Shown: piece by piece, positions 44,080-55,100 of the stretch
How the letters are laid out: each line of letters starts with the position of its first letter
Numbering within the stretch: position 1 is the stretch's first letter
The notes under the pieces: model-generated
Databases searched by the model: none
Told to the model about the DNA's origin: nothing
What the model saw: only the letters and a program-made list of their open reading frames with translations
From: an uncultured Pseudomonadota bacterium
GTDB taxonomy: Bacteria > Pseudomonadota > Alphaproteobacteria > Rs-D84
Length of the DNA: 64,000 nt
Direction: 5' to 3'
NCBI GenBank assembly: GCA_902802115.1
Contig: CADCKW010000005.1
Span: 62,001-126,000 of the forward strand
Position numbers and translations under genes: made by a program

Positions 44080-44520
44080 ATGTTGCGCATAATTGCAATT
44101 TTATCATTGATTGGACTGACGGCATGCAACAGTGTCTATGTCAAACCAAACTCTTTGGACCCAGACCAAAAAATATTTGTTCCGCGTGGCGGTTTTTCAA
44201 TGCAACGTTCTATAAAATTAGCAATGCAAACAAGAAATTATGATATTTACAACGGTCGATTAACTCGCATTTCAAAAAGCAGTGAATCTTATGAATTACC
44301 ATCTTCTGTAAAATACTCTGTGCGTGTTGATGAACGCAGTGAAATATTCCGTCCAATTTGGTGCATGTTTAATGGCTTTTGGTGGTGGAATTTTAATGTA
44401 TCCATTGTGGAACAAAAATCAGGCACAGAAATTTTATCATGGCGCGGACGCGGTTGCCAAAACAGTTCGCTGCGTAAATTGGACGCATTATTGGACACAA
44501 TGGAAATAAAATCAAAATAA
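44080..44520 (+). CDS. Small lipoprotein of unknown function
   Basis: 146 residues, lipoprotein signal MLRIIAILSLIGLTAC with a clear LTAC lipobox. The body contains FSMQRSIKLAMQTRNYDIY and a Trp-rich stretch (PIWCMFNGFWWWNFN). Unknown function, probably attached to the inner leaflet of the outer membrane. The leader of the 477-residue protein starts 20 bp after its stop. Confidence 0.82.
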   Translation: MLRIIAILSLIGLTACNSVYVKPNSLDPDQKIFVPRGGFSMQRSIKLAMQTRNYDIYNGRLTRISKSSESYELPSSVKYSVRVDERSEIFRPIWCMFNGFWWWNFNVSIVEQKSGTEILSWRGRGCQNSSLRKLDALLDTMEIKSK

Positions 44521-44538
44521 CGTGCGACAAAAAATTCA

Positions 44539-44568
44539 TTGCAAATTTAAATTCGATTGTTTTATTAT
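44539..44568 (+). promoter_or_regulatory. Promoter of leader A
   Basis: TTGCAA (44539-44544), 18-bp spacer, TATTAT (44563-44568); the start falls at the block 1 hairpin. Confidence 0.65.
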
Positions 44569-44577
44569 ATAAATGCG

Positions 44578-44744
44578 AAAACAACGGGAGTTGTTTTCGG
44601 GGCCTTCGAAAAGCCTATAAATACAACCGATGCAAGATTTGCATTGTTATCCAACCGCAAAAACGATTCGGTAATCGTTAATGCATTGATATAACTGATT
44701 CAGATTTTGCATCGATAATTGTTCGATTTATCGATGCTTTTTTT
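44578..44744 (+). ncRNA. Leader block 1 with terminator 1, copy A
   Basis: AAAACAAC-GGGA-GTTGTTTT hairpin (44578-44597), then CGGGGCCTTCGAAAAGCCTA, ACCGATGCAAGATTTGCATT, GTTATCC, AACGATTCGGTAATCGTT, and terminator 1 GCATCGATAA...TTATCGATGC plus seven T (44709-44744). The primary hairpin keeps its GGGA loop while the stem bases differ from copies B and C. Confidence 0.72.
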
Positions 44745-44804
44745 ATGCACGATGTAAGTATTGAACAATAACTCCCAATGATTTTAACCCCAAACCAAAT
44801 TTTT

Positions 44805-44912
44805 GGTCAGGGTGCCACATTCACGAAAGGTATGTGGGATCATTGTTGTATTTTGATTTTTCGAACACCCCGACCGCTTCTCTCGTTAGCGGTGTTTTTA
44901 TTTTTTGCGTTG
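44805..44912 (+). promoter_or_regulatory. Leader block 2 with terminator 2, copy A
   Basis: P1 5' strand GGTCAGGGTG (44805-44814), hairpin CCACAT...ATGTGG with ACGAAAG loop, TTTTGATTTTTCGAA, P1 3' strand CACCCCGACC (44866-44875). ACC of this strand begins the terminator stem ACCGCT...AGCGGT (44873-44893), followed by a T-rich run and a further TTTTTTGC-GTT-GCAAAAAA hairpin. Confidence 0.75.
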
Positions 44913-44959
44913 CAAAAAATAAAAATCACGCCACATACCAAAACCAAAAGGGGAGAAAG

Positions 44960-46393
44960 ATGAAGAAAATATTATGCGCGTTGTTGGGAATGTTGCTTGC
45001 CGGGACATCGTGGTCGGCCACCCTGCCCGCCGGTTATACGGAATTAGAATATATCGAAAGTACCGGCACACAATATATTGATACGGGGTATAAACCAAGC
45101 AATAACACAAAGATTGATATGACTGTAAGTTTTGCGAGTGTTGCTAATGGTCATATTTTCGGTTCGCGTATGACAAATACTGGTGGTGGTGGTTTTGCTG
45201 TTGCTACTATAACTAATATCTTTGCGTTTGATTATAACGGAGACCGTGTATATGGCATTTCACCTACTGTTGGTACTGTTTATAGAATTGTAAAAAATGG
45301 CGCTGAAAATCAAATATCTTATGGAACAACTGTGAATACATATTCGAACAGTGCGTCTACATTTTCAGTCGATGCAACGATGGCGCTGTTTGGTATAAAT
45401 ACTGCCGGTACAATAACTTCTTCGGCTGCCAGTATCAAAATATATTCTGCTCAGATAGAAGAAAGTGGTGTTCTTGTTCGTGACTTTGTTCCTGCTCGTC
45501 GTGACAATGACGGTGTAATTGGTATGTATGATATGGTTAATAATGAGTTTTATACAAACCAAGGCACCGGGACATTTACCGCCGGTCCAGAGGTTTCAAT
45601 CCGCATTGCGACGACGGCGTATAATTCGGCGCGGTTTAGCCCGGTGGTGACAGAATTAAACGACACGATTGCGACAATTCGGTCGGTTGTCACGAACACA
45701 ATTAACCAAACCAAAGCCATCGCGGATTTACAGGCAACCAAACAAACCCGCCCGAACGAGAACTGCCCCGCCGGCAAAAAGTGCCTGCTGGTTGAAGACA
45801 ACGACGGTATGCCGCATTGGTACGAGATTATCGAAAACGCATACGGCCTGCCAAGTGGATATACGGGGTTGGAGTATATCCAAAGTACAGGAACACAGTA
45901 TATTGATACTGGTATTTCTATAACAAGTGGCAACTTTCAAATAGATGCCGATATGCAATTTACATCTATTGCTAGCCCACAATATTTTGGCATCTTTGGT
46001 GGTGGTTATTTTGGTATAACAGACAACTATTTTGCAGCCGGGGGTAGAACAATTAGCAAGTCTGCAGATACTCAACGGCACAAATTTATTTTTTCATCAA
46101 TAATTGGTACAAATGTTTTGCTGAATCTTTCTATTGATGGAACAAATTACAATATTTCACGTGATGTTTCTGCAGGTAGAATTAATTTATTAGTGGTAGA
46201 TAACAGAGGTGCTCTTATGGGGGAAACGAAAGCAAAACTATATTCAGCACAAATATATAGTAATGGCACATTGGTTCGCGATATGATTCCTGCAAAAAAT
46301 GCAAGTGGTGTAATTGGTATGTATGATACGGTCAGCGGACAATTCTTTACAAACGCGGGTTCTGGAACATTTACCGCCGGACCAGAGATTTAA
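44960..46393 (+). CDS. Secreted protein with two LamG-like domains around the shared module
   Basis: 477 residues from ATG 44960 (AGGGGAG upstream). Signal peptide ends SWSA. Residues 23-210 and 297-477 are two related concanavalin/LamG-like domains, each starting YTELEYIESTGTQYIDTG or close and ending IGMYD...F.TN.G.GTFTAGPE. Between them, 213-291 is the module shared with the DGR target (SIRIATTAYNSARF, TNTINQTKAIADLQATK, CLLVEDNDGMPHWYE). No variable repeat is present. Probably a surface protein binding sugars or host ligands; that is inferred from the fold class. Confidence 0.85.
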   Translation: MKKILCALLGMLLAGTSWSATLPAGYTELEYIESTGTQYIDTGYKPSNNTKIDMTVSFASVANGHIFGSRMTNTGGGGFAVATITNIFAFDYNGDRVYGISPTVGTVYRIVKNGAENQISYGTTVNTYSNSASTFSVDATMALFGINTAGTITSSAASIKIYSAQIEESGVLVRDFVPARRDNDGVIGMYDMVNNEFYTNQGTGTFTAGPEVSIRIATTAYNSARFSPVVTELNDTIATIRSVVTNTINQTKAIADLQATKQTRPNENCPAGKKCLLVEDNDGMPHWYEIIENAYGLPSGYTGLEYIQSTGTQYIDTGISITSGNFQIDADMQFTSIASPQYFGIFGGGYFGITDNYFAAGGRTISKSADTQRHKFIFSSIIGTNVLLNLSIDGTNYNISRDVSAGRINLLVVDNRGALMGETKAKLYSAQIYSNGTLVRDMIPAKNASGVIGMYDTVSGQFFTNAGSGTFTAGPEI

Positions 46394-46463
46394 CGGTTTT
46401 ATTTGGAATTGGCCCCGAACACAACTCCCATTAAACTTAAAAAGGCTTGGTTCCAAATAAATG

Positions 46464-46492
46464 ACACCCAGAATTTTCTGGGTGTTTTTTTA
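46464..46492 (+). terminator. Terminator of 44960-46393
   Basis: ACACCCA-GAATTTTC-TGGGTGT followed by T7. Confidence 0.85.
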
Positions 46493-46517
46493 TGTAAAAA
46501 TAAATTTCCATTTATAA

Positions 46518-46545
46518 AAAAATCCCCGGCGGGTGCCTGGGGATT
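46518..46545 (-). terminator. Terminator of plsX
   Basis: ATCCCC-GGCGGGTGCCT-GGGGAT with T-run on the minus strand. Confidence 0.75.
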
Positions 46546-46558
46546 TATCGATTCTTGT

Positions 46559-47605
46559 TTATGCCAATTCGTCACGAATTTTTGCAACCGATGCAACACG
46601 TTCGCGGATTACATCATTAAAATCTGCATTTGATAAATCAACCGCATAATGTATTGCGTTTGCAAATGCCAGCGCATCACTGTTTCCATGGGTTTTGACC
46701 GAAAATCCGTTTAATCCCAAAAATATTGCGCCCGCATATGAACGTGGATCAATTTTATGTTTCAATCTTTTAAATACATGCACCAAGAAAAACGCACCAA
46801 TTATCGCCAGCACAGATTTCTTGAAATTTTCCATTATAACGCGTTTTATCAGTTTCGCGGTTCCTTCGACAGTTTTTAAAACTATATTACCGGTAAAACC
46901 ATCTGTCACAACAACCTGGACACGCCCTGCACTGATATCGGTTGCCTCGACAAAGCCGACATATTCGTATGGCAATTCCGCCTTGTGTTCTGTTAAAACA
47001 CGATTTAATTCTTGCAATGTTTCATTGCCTTTGGTTTCCTCGGTGCCGATATTCAAAATACCAACACGCGGACGCGGCATTTTTCCAATAATATCAGCAT
47101 ACACAGAACCCAACATCGCAAAATCAAATAAATTTTGGGCATCACATTGAACATTTGCACCCAAATCCAAAACAACAACACGTGAATCACCACCACCCGA
47201 TGGCAACATTGTCGTAATCGCCGGGCGCGATATTCCATCAACTGTTTTTAATGCCAATTTGGACAAAGACATTAAAACCCCGGTATTACCCGCACTGACC
47301 ACCGCCGAAGAATTACCCGCGCGAACATCTTTGATTGCCATAAACATTGATGTTCCGTCGGCATGTCGAATTACATCACGAATTTTATCGGTTCCCAAAA
47401 TTACATCAGGCGCATCAATAATTGTGCAATTACGCGCAACACGTGGAAATTTTTTCAACAATTTATTCAATACTGACTTTTTTCCAAAAATACGAAAATG
47501 CACCTTGCCTTCGCCATATTGGTATAAAAATTGATTGATACCACCCAATACAACTTTCGGTCCTTTGTCGCCACCAAACGCATCAATGGAAATAACTTTT
47601 GTCAT
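46559..47605 (-). CDS. plsX: Phosphate acyltransferase PlsX
   Basis: 348 residues from ATG 47605 with AAGGGATTC upstream. Typical: VISIDAFGGDKGPKVVL, SAVVSAGNTGVLMSLSK, VVVLDLGANVQCDAQNL, TDGFTGNIVLKTVEGTAK and GLNGFSVKTHGNSDALAF. It makes acyl-phosphate from acyl-ACP for phospholipid synthesis. rpmF lies upstream in the common rpmF-plsX order. Confidence 0.95.
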   Translation of the reverse strand: MTKVISIDAFGGDKGPKVVLGGINQFLYQYGEGKVHFRIFGKKSVLNKLLKKFPRVARNCTIIDAPDVILGTDKIRDVIRHADGTSMFMAIKDVRAGNSSAVVSAGNTGVLMSLSKLALKTVDGISRPAITTMLPSGGGDSRVVVLDLGANVQCDAQNLFDFAMLGSVYADIIGKMPRPRVGILNIGTEETKGNETLQELNRVLTEHKAELPYEYVGFVEATDISAGRVQVVVTDGFTGNIVLKTVEGTAKLIKRVIMENFKKSVLAIIGAFFLVHVFKRLKHKIDPRSYAGAIFLGLNGFSVKTHGNSDALAFANAIHYAVDLSNADFNDVIRERVASVAKIRDELA

Positions 47606-47702
47606 GAATGAATCCCTTGGTATAAACAAAAAAGCAGATTAGAAAACCGGTTTTTGTATCCCAGCCCCGGTGCCTAAATCTGCCATATTTATATAGTTTA
47701 TA

Positions 47703-47852
47703 TTATTTTGCACCACATGCAGGACACACATGATGTGGGCGTTTCTTTTCGCCACAAGCCTTGCATACACCAACCGGCATAATATTCAAAGCATCATGTG
47801 ATTGACGTTGTGCGCTGCGTGCTTTACTTGTTTTACTTCTTGGAACTGCCAT
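47703..47852 (-). CDS. rpmF: 50S ribosomal protein L32
   Basis: 49 residues, translated by eye: starts MAVPRSKTSKARSAQR and ends in a zinc ribbon CKACGEKKRPHHVCPACG. ATG 47852 with AAGGAT upstream. Too short for usual ORF cut-offs. First gene of the rpmF-plsX unit. Confidence 0.93.
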   Translation of the reverse strand: MAVPRSKTSKARSAQRQSHDALNIMPVGVCKACGEKKRPHHVCPACGAK

Positions 47853-47920
47853 TTTATAATCCTTTTTATTTTACTTTGCTAATTCTATTCATTTATTCCG
47901 CATTTGCAAGAAAAAGTTTA

Positions 47921-47950
47921 TTTTGGGTTGGGATTTTTCCCAACCCAAAA
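47921..47950. terminator. Terminator of the rpoBC operon
   Basis: TTTTGGGTTGGG-ATTTTT-CCCAACCCAAAA, strong and bidirectional. Confidence 0.85.
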
Positions 47951-47970
47951 CATCATCGATATTTATTGGA

Positions 47971-50900
47971 TTATATATCCAATAATTGTTGATGTTCGCC
48001 ACCTTCGCGTGCAATTTTTTCAGCCCGTTCTTCTTCTTTGGCGATTTCACGAACGCGACGGACATATGCACCGGTTCCAATTGGAATCAAACGACCAACA
48101 ATCAAGTTTTCATTGATACCGACCAATTTATCGGTTGAACCGTTAATTGCGGCATCTACCAAAACCTTGGTTGTTTGTTGGAACGATGCGTTTGAAATAA
48201 ATGAACGTGATGTCAATGACGCGCGTGTCAAACCGACCAAAACCTGTGATGCTTCGGCTGGTCTGCCACCATCATGCACAACACGTGCATTTTCTTCTTC
48301 GAAATCGACACGATCAACGACCTGGCCCATCAAGAAACCTGTATCCCCAGGATTTGCGATTTCGACACGACGTGTCATTTCACGAATTAAAATTTCGATA
48401 TGTTTGTCGTTGATTGACACACCCTGCAAACGATAAACCTGTTGAACCTGTTCAACCATAAATGTTGCCAGTTCTTTTTGTCCCAAGATACGCAAAATAT
48501 CTTGTGGGACAGGCTCACCATCAACCAGTTTTTCAGCCTTTTTAACGACATCACCACTGCGAACTAATAAATTAGTTCCCTTTGCAACCGCATATTCCAC
48601 AGGCGCAGTTCCATCGGTTGGTTCAATACGGATAATGATTTTAGATTTCGCATCTTCCAATTCAACCGTTCCGTCAATTTCAGCCAACAATGCAGGATTT
48701 GCAGGTTTGCGAACCTCTAACAATTCTTCCACACGTGGCAAACCACCGGTAATATCGCCTGTCTTTTTCGCCTGGACAGGAATACGTGCCAAAATATCAC
48801 CCGCAGATACTTTATCGCCATTTTTAACCGTCAATACGGAATACACAGGCAACATGTATTGCGCAACCTTTTTACCACCCAGGGATATAACCTCACCCTT
48901 GTCATTGACCAAGGATATAGATGGATTCAAAGGTTTTTTCGTATTGGTTTTCCAATTGATAACCTTGCGCGATGTAATACCGGTTGTGCCGTCTGTTTCT
49001 TCTTGGAACGATACGTTTTCAATCAAGTCGTTAAAGCATACAGTTCCATCTTTTTCCGCAATGATATCATTTGAGTATGGATCCCATTCTGCGACCTTGG
49101 CACCCTTTTCAACCATGTCACCTTCGGACACAATCATCTTGGACGCGTATGGCAAAGCACAACTGAACAATTCATTGTCTTTGTCATCAACAACCGCGAT
49201 TTTACCATTACGCGACAAAACCACCACACGACCAGCCGCATTTGTGACGGTATTTACACCAATCAATTTAATACGACCCGCACGTGGCATTTCGATAAAG
49301 TGACTTTCGGCACTACTTTCAGCAATACCACCAATGTGGAAGGTACGCAAAGTTAATTGAGTTCCAGGTTCGCCAATTGACTGACCCGCGATAACACCCA
49401 CAGGTTCGCCAACATGAACCAACGCATTGCGTGACAAATCCATACCATAACATTTTGCACACAAACCGTCACTCTTGCATGTCAAAACACTACGCACATC
49501 TGCAGATGGCAATCCACATTCGTTAATAACCTTGGACGCAGATTTTGTAATCAATTCGCCCGCCGGCACGATAACTTCTTTGGTCATTGGATTGACGATA
49601 TCGTGTGCCGCCGTACGACCCAAAATCACATCACCCAATGGCACAACCAATGTAGAACCTTGATACACAGGTTTTGCTGTAATGCACTCGGTTGTTCCAC
49701 AATCGTGTTCGGTAATAACTGTGTTTTGTGCCAATTCAACCAAACGACGTGTCAAATACCCAGCAGACGCGGTTTTCAAAGCCGTATCCGACATACCTTT
49801 ACGCGCACCGTGGGTGGATGTAAAGTATTCGGACATAGTCAAACCTTCTTTAAAGTTTGAAATAATTGGAACTTCGATAATAGAACCGTCAGGCTTCTGC
49901 ATCATACCACGCATACCAGCCAACTGCTGAATCTGACCTTTGGAACCACGCGCCCCAGACAAAGCCATCATATACACAGAATTCCAATTGTCGCCAGATG
50001 TTTTACCCAATGTGGCATATGCCAAATCACCCAATTTATCGGTTGTTTTTTGCCACAAATCAATCAATTTGTTGTGACGTTCGCCACCAGACAACAAACC
50101 GTTTTGATATTGTTCTTCGATTTCTTCGGCGGCCTTGGTTGCCTCGGTAATCATAGATTCTTTTTCTTCTGGAATCACGATATCGTTGAAACCAATAGAA
50201 ATACCACTGCGTGCAGCCTGTTCAAAGCCAGTATCTTTCAACGCGTCAGCCAACAAAATCATCGCCTTGTCGCCACAATTTTCATATGCGGTTGCCAACA
50301 ATTTTTCGATGGCCTTTTTCGGCATAACTTTATTCACCAAATCAAATGGCATCTTGTCAGATTTTGGCAATAATTGACCCAAAATCATACGACCAGCCGT
50401 TGTTGCATATGTTTTACCATTAACACGTGCATAAATTGGTGTATGCAAAGTAATAACCTTGTTTTCCAATGCCAATTCGACTTCGTCCATACCAGAAAAT
50501 CTTGGTGATTTCTTTTCGTCATGTTCGCCGTTAATCAACGAGATATAATAAATACCCAAAACCATGTCTTGTGATGGCACAGTCATAGGATCACCATTTG
50601 CAGGCGACAACACATTGTTTGTTGATAACATCAATGTACGCGCTTCCAATTGGGCCTCTAACGAAATAGGAACATGCACAGACATCTGGTCACCGTCAAA
50701 GTCAGCATTAAATCCTTTACAGACCAATGGGTGCAAACGAATTGCCTTGCCTTCGATTAACACAGGTTCAAACGCAATCAATGACAATCTGTGCAAAGAT
50801 GGTGCGCGGTTCAACAATACAGGGTGTTGATAAATAACCTTTTCCAACATTTCCCATACAATTTCTTCGCGGTTATCAACCATTTTACGCGCAGTTTTCA

Positions 50901-52083
50901 ATGTATTTGCATATCCACCTGCCAATAAACGTGCGAACACAAAAGGTTTAAACAATTCCAAAGCCATTGTTTTTGGCAAACCAACCTGGTGCATACGCAA
51001 TGTTGGTCCAGGTGTAATAACGGAACGACCCGAATAATCCACACGCTTACCCAACATGTTCATACGGAAACGACCAGATTTACCACGCAATGAATCCGAC
51101 AAAGATTTCAAAGGACGACGGTTCTGTGAAACCATTGGACGCGCTTTGTGTCCATTATCGAACAAAGAATCCACCGCTTCTTGCAACATACGTTTTTCAT
51201 TACGGATAATAATGTCAGGCGCATGCATTTCCATAAATCTTTTCAAACGATTATTACGAATAATCACGCGACGATACAAATCGTTCAAATCAGATGCCGC
51301 AACATGTCCCGCATCTAATGTGACCAATGGACGCATATCTGGTGGGATAACCGGAATAACATCTGGCAACATCCATGCAGGTTCAGTCTTGGATTCCAAG
51401 AATGATTCAACCAATTTTAATTGTTTAATTAACAATTTACGTTTTTGTTCAGATTTGCAATCTGCCAATTCTGCACGCAAACGTGTGCGTTCGTCACCCA
51501 TATCCAAATTAGCAATAATTGAACGAACACCTTCGGCACCAATACCAACGCGGAAAGCATCTGCACCAAATTCTTCAATCTTAGCCTGGTATTCATCATT
51601 GCTGATAACATCATATTGTTTTAAACTGGTAAGTCCTGGTTCGATAACAATGTATGCATCGTATGAAATAACCTGTTCCAATTTCTTTTGTGGCAAGTTA
51701 TTTAACAACACTGCAATTTTACCTTCGCGTAAAAACCAAGTATGCGCCACAGGCATTGCCAATTTAATGTGTCCCATACGCTCACGACGAACAGATGATG
51801 GACCGACTTCTACATGGCATTTTTCACAAATAACACCACGATTTTTAATGCGTTTATATTTACCACACGCACATTCATAATCCTTGACCGGACCAAAAAT
51901 TTCTTGGCAGAACAATCCTTCTGGTTCTGGTTTCAAAGAATGATAGTTAATTGTTTCGGGCTTTTTGATTTCGCCATGTGACCAAGACAGAATTTCTTCT
52001 GGGCTCGCAATTGTGATACGCAATGCATCAAATTGTTCCTTGGTTTCGATTTGTCCAAATATCTTTTGCAACATATTTGTCAT
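47971..52083 (-). CDS. rpoC: RNA polymerase beta' subunit
   Basis: 1370 residues. N-terminal zinc site CACGKYKRIKNRGVICEKC, rudder and clamp region SDSLRGKSGRFRMNMLGKRV, the catalytic NADFDGDQM near residue 460, second Cys cluster CKSDGLCAKCYG and trigger-loop region EPGTQLTLRTFHIGG. Length is close to other alphaproteobacteria. Downstream of rpoB in the same operon. Confidence 0.98.
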   Translation of the reverse strand: MTNMLQKIFGQIETKEQFDALRITIASPEEILSWSHGEIKKPETINYHSLKPEPEGLFCQEIFGPVKDYECACGKYKRIKNRGVICEKCHVEVGPSSVRRERMGHIKLAMPVAHTWFLREGKIAVLLNNLPQKKLEQVISYDAYIVIEPGLTSLKQYDVISNDEYQAKIEEFGADAFRVGIGAEGVRSIIANLDMGDERTRLRAELADCKSEQKRKLLIKQLKLVESFLESKTEPAWMLPDVIPVIPPDMRPLVTLDAGHVAASDLNDLYRRVIIRNNRLKRFMEMHAPDIIIRNEKRMLQEAVDSLFDNGHKARPMVSQNRRPLKSLSDSLRGKSGRFRMNMLGKRVDYSGRSVITPGPTLRMHQVGLPKTMALELFKPFVFARLLAGGYANTLKTARKMVDNREEIVWEMLEKVIYQHPVLLNRAPSLHRLSLIAFEPVLIEGKAIRLHPLVCKGFNADFDGDQMSVHVPISLEAQLEARTLMLSTNNVLSPANGDPMTVPSQDMVLGIYYISLINGEHDEKKSPRFSGMDEVELALENKVITLHTPIYARVNGKTYATTAGRMILGQLLPKSDKMPFDLVNKVMPKKAIEKLLATAYENCGDKAMILLADALKDTGFEQAARSGISIGFNDIVIPEEKESMITEATKAAEEIEEQYQNGLLSGGERHNKLIDLWQKTTDKLGDLAYATLGKTSGDNWNSVYMMALSGARGSKGQIQQLAGMRGMMQKPDGSIIEVPIISNFKEGLTMSEYFTSTHGARKGMSDTALKTASAGYLTRRLVELAQNTVITEHDCGTTECITAKPVYQGSTLVVPLGDVILGRTAAHDIVNPMTKEVIVPAGELITKSASKVINECGLPSADVRSVLTCKSDGLCAKCYGMDLSRNALVHVGEPVGVIAGQSIGEPGTQLTLRTFHIGGIAESSAESHFIEMPRAGRIKLIGVNTVTNAAGRVVVLSRNGKIAVVDDKDNELFSCALPYASKMIVSEGDMVEKGAKVAEWDPYSNDIIAEKDGTVCFNDLIENVSFQEETDGTTGITSRKVINWKTNTKKPLNPSISLVNDKGEVISLGGKKVAQYMLPVYSVLTVKNGDKVSAGDILARIPVQAKKTGDITGGLPRVEELLEVRKPANPALLAEIDGTVELEDAKSKIIIRIEPTDGTAPVEYAVAKGTNLLVRSGDVVKKAEKLVDGEPVPQDILRILGQKELATFMVEQVQQVYRLQGVSINDKHIEILIREMTRRVEIANPGDTGFLMGQVVDRVDFEEENARVVHDGGRPAEASQVLVGLTRASLTSRSFISNASFQQTTKVLVDAAINGSTDKLVGINENLIVGRLIPIGTGAYVRRVREIAKEEERAEKIAREGGEHQQLLDI

Positions 52084-52167
52084 TTATTTTGCTCCTTTAA
52101 GTCGCTTTAAAGTGCTAATTTGAGTGACGAATTTAACGAAGCGATACATTAAATCCGCCACCCAATA

Positions 52168-55100
52168 TTAATCTAGTTTTTTTGGTGTCATTGCCAAACC
52201 CAATCCACGCAATTCGCGAACGAACACGTTAAATGCTTCTGGCGTTCCTGTTTGAATATCGTTATTGCCGGAAATGATGGCTTCGTACATTTTGTTACGA
52301 CCGGTAATATCGTCAGATTTTACCGTCAGCATTTCACGCAACAAATGTGCGGCACCATGGGCCTCTAATGCCCATACTTCCATTTCACCCAAACGCTGAC
52401 CACCCATATGGGCCTTACCAGACAACGGCTGTTGTGTGACCAATGAATAACTGCCCACAGAACGCGCGTGAATCTTTTCATCAACGAAGTGATGCAATTT
52501 CATCATGTACATAACACCAACAGTCACAGGACGTGCAAACTTTTCACCAGTCATACCATCATACAATGTGAATTGACCTGTTTCTGGTAATTTGGCCAAT
52601 TTCAACATTGATTTAATGTCTTCTGGGCTGGCACCGTCGAATGTTGGTGTTGCCATTGGCACACCATCGCGCAACAACGCAGCTTCGGCACGAACATCGG
52701 TGTCTGTCATTTTTTCTAATTTTTCAGCCACGTCTTTGCCGTAAATTTTGCCCATAATATTACGCAAATCATCGGTCACAGCACGTTTTTGTTTAACTTC
52801 GTCCAAAACATCACCGATTTGCTTACCCAAAGTGCGTGCAGCCATACCAAGGTGAGTTTCCAAAATCTGGCCAATGTTCATACGTGATGGCACACCCAAA
52901 GGATTCAAAACGATATCAACCGGTGTTCCATCTTCCATATATGGCATATCTTCGATTGGAACGACCTTGGACACGATACCTTTGTTTCCATGACGACCCG
53001 CCATTTTATCCCCAGGTTGCAATTTCATTTTGTGTGCAATATATACTTTCACTTCTTTCAATACACCTGCACTCAAAGAATTGCTTTCTGTGACCTTGGA
53101 AATTTCAGCATCAGCCTTTTCGTTCAACATATCCAATTTTGCATTATGTTGTTCGCATAATTCTGCAACTTTGGCTTGGATATCTTTGTTTTTAATGACC
53201 ATCTTTTTGATATCGGCTGGACGAATTGCTTCGAACACTTCACTGGTTAATTTTTTACCAACGAACGGTTTAACACTGCCAGTTCCACTTTCGATTGTTT
53301 CGTTTTCTGTCATTTGGAAAATCTGGTCAGCAAAACCACGTTCGATAATTGCGATTTCTTCATTTCTATCTTTGTTGATTTTGTTGATTTTTTCCAATTC
53401 AATCATCTGGGTACGTTCGTCTTTCTTAACACCATGACGTGTTAATACATTAACGCCGATAACGGTTCCTTCTTCATTTGGACCAACGCGCAAAGATGTA
53501 TCTTTGACATTATTAGCCTTATCACCAAAGATATTACGCAACAATGCTTCTTCGGGGGTCAATAATGTTTCAGATTTTGGTGATACACGACCAACCAAAA
53601 TATCGCCTTGCTTTACGCGGGCACCAACATAAATGATACCGGATTCGTCCAAGTTTTTCACAGATTCTTCACTGACATTTGGAATATCGCGTGTGAAACT
53701 TTCTGGACCCAACTGGGTATCACGAACCTTGAATTCTTTTTCAACGATTTTAACAGATGTAAATGCGTCATCACGTGAAATGCGTTCTGAAATAACGATA
53801 GCGTCTTCATAGTTATATCCACGCCATGGCACAAACGCGACCAAAACATTGCGTCCCAATGCCAATTCACCATAATTCATAGATGACCCGTCGGCAATGA
53901 TGTCGCCCGCAGATATACGGTCACCAACCTTGACCAATGGTTTTTGGTGAATCAAAGTTTCACTGTTAGAACGTTCGAATTTTTCCAGGTTGTAAATATC
54001 CACACCCGTCACGACATTACGTGAATTCAAACATTTAACCACAATACGATTTGCATCTACTGATTCAACAACACCACTGTGTTTTGCAACCTTACCTGTG
54101 CGTGAATCACGTGCCACTTCGCGTTCAATACCAGTTCCAACCAATGGTGCTTGGACACGCAATAATGGAACACCTTGACGTTGCATGTTTGAACCCATCA
54201 AAGCACGGTTAGCGTCGTCATTTTCCACAAATGGAATCAATCCAGTTGCAATAGACACCACCTGACGTGGTTCAACGTCGATTAAATCGATTTCACTTTT
54301 TGGAACCATTGTAAATTCGCCATCAACACGTGCGGTCACAGTATCTTCTGCCAATTTACCGTCTTTGGTTGTTGGGGTATTACCCTGGGCAATTTTATGT
54401 CCAATTTCTTCATCAGCCGTCAAATACACAATTTTATCTGTGACCTTGCCATCTTTGACCTCGTAATATGGTGTTGTGATAAAACCGTATTTATTCACAC
54501 GTGCATAAGATGCCAAATGGTTAATCAAACCAATATTCGCACCTTCGGGTGTATGAATTGGGCACAAACGACCATAGTGTGTTGGATGCACGTCGCGGAC
54601 ATCGATACCGGCCCTTTCACGATTCAATCCCCCAGGACCCAATGCAGAAATACGACGTTTATGTTCCAATTCAGACAATGGATTATATGCGTCCATAAAC
54701 TGTGATAATTGTGATGTTCCCAAAAATTCAGCAACCAAAGACATCAAAGGTTTAACATTGATAACATCTTGGGGTTGCATATTTGTAATATTTGGTGAAG
54801 ACAAACTTTCACGAACCAAACGTTCGATACGCAACATACCCGTACGGAATGTTTGTTCCAACAATTCGCCAACCGCACGCACACGACGATTAGACAAATT
54901 ATCGATATCATCAATTGTATCTTTGTGGTCAATGATATTTGTTAATGTTTGCAACACAGCCAAAATATCAGCCTTGGTCAATAAACGTTCGTCTTCTGGA
55001 CGTTTGCCAGAATCAATTTTCAAACGTTTATTCATTTTGAAACGACCAACCGCAGACAAATCATAATATGCCGCATCAAAACCCTGGCGCAAGAACAATC

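Noticed and set aside
44805-44880. Block 2 as a TPP riboswitch, because of GGGGTGCC in copy B
   Set aside because: The CUGAGA box and the second helix-arm sequences of TPP riboswitches are absent in all three copies.
45600-45850. A second variable repeat in the LamG-like proteins
   Set aside because: Neither the protein at 44960 nor the visible part at 63103 holds sequence like TR; they share only the constant module with the DGR target.
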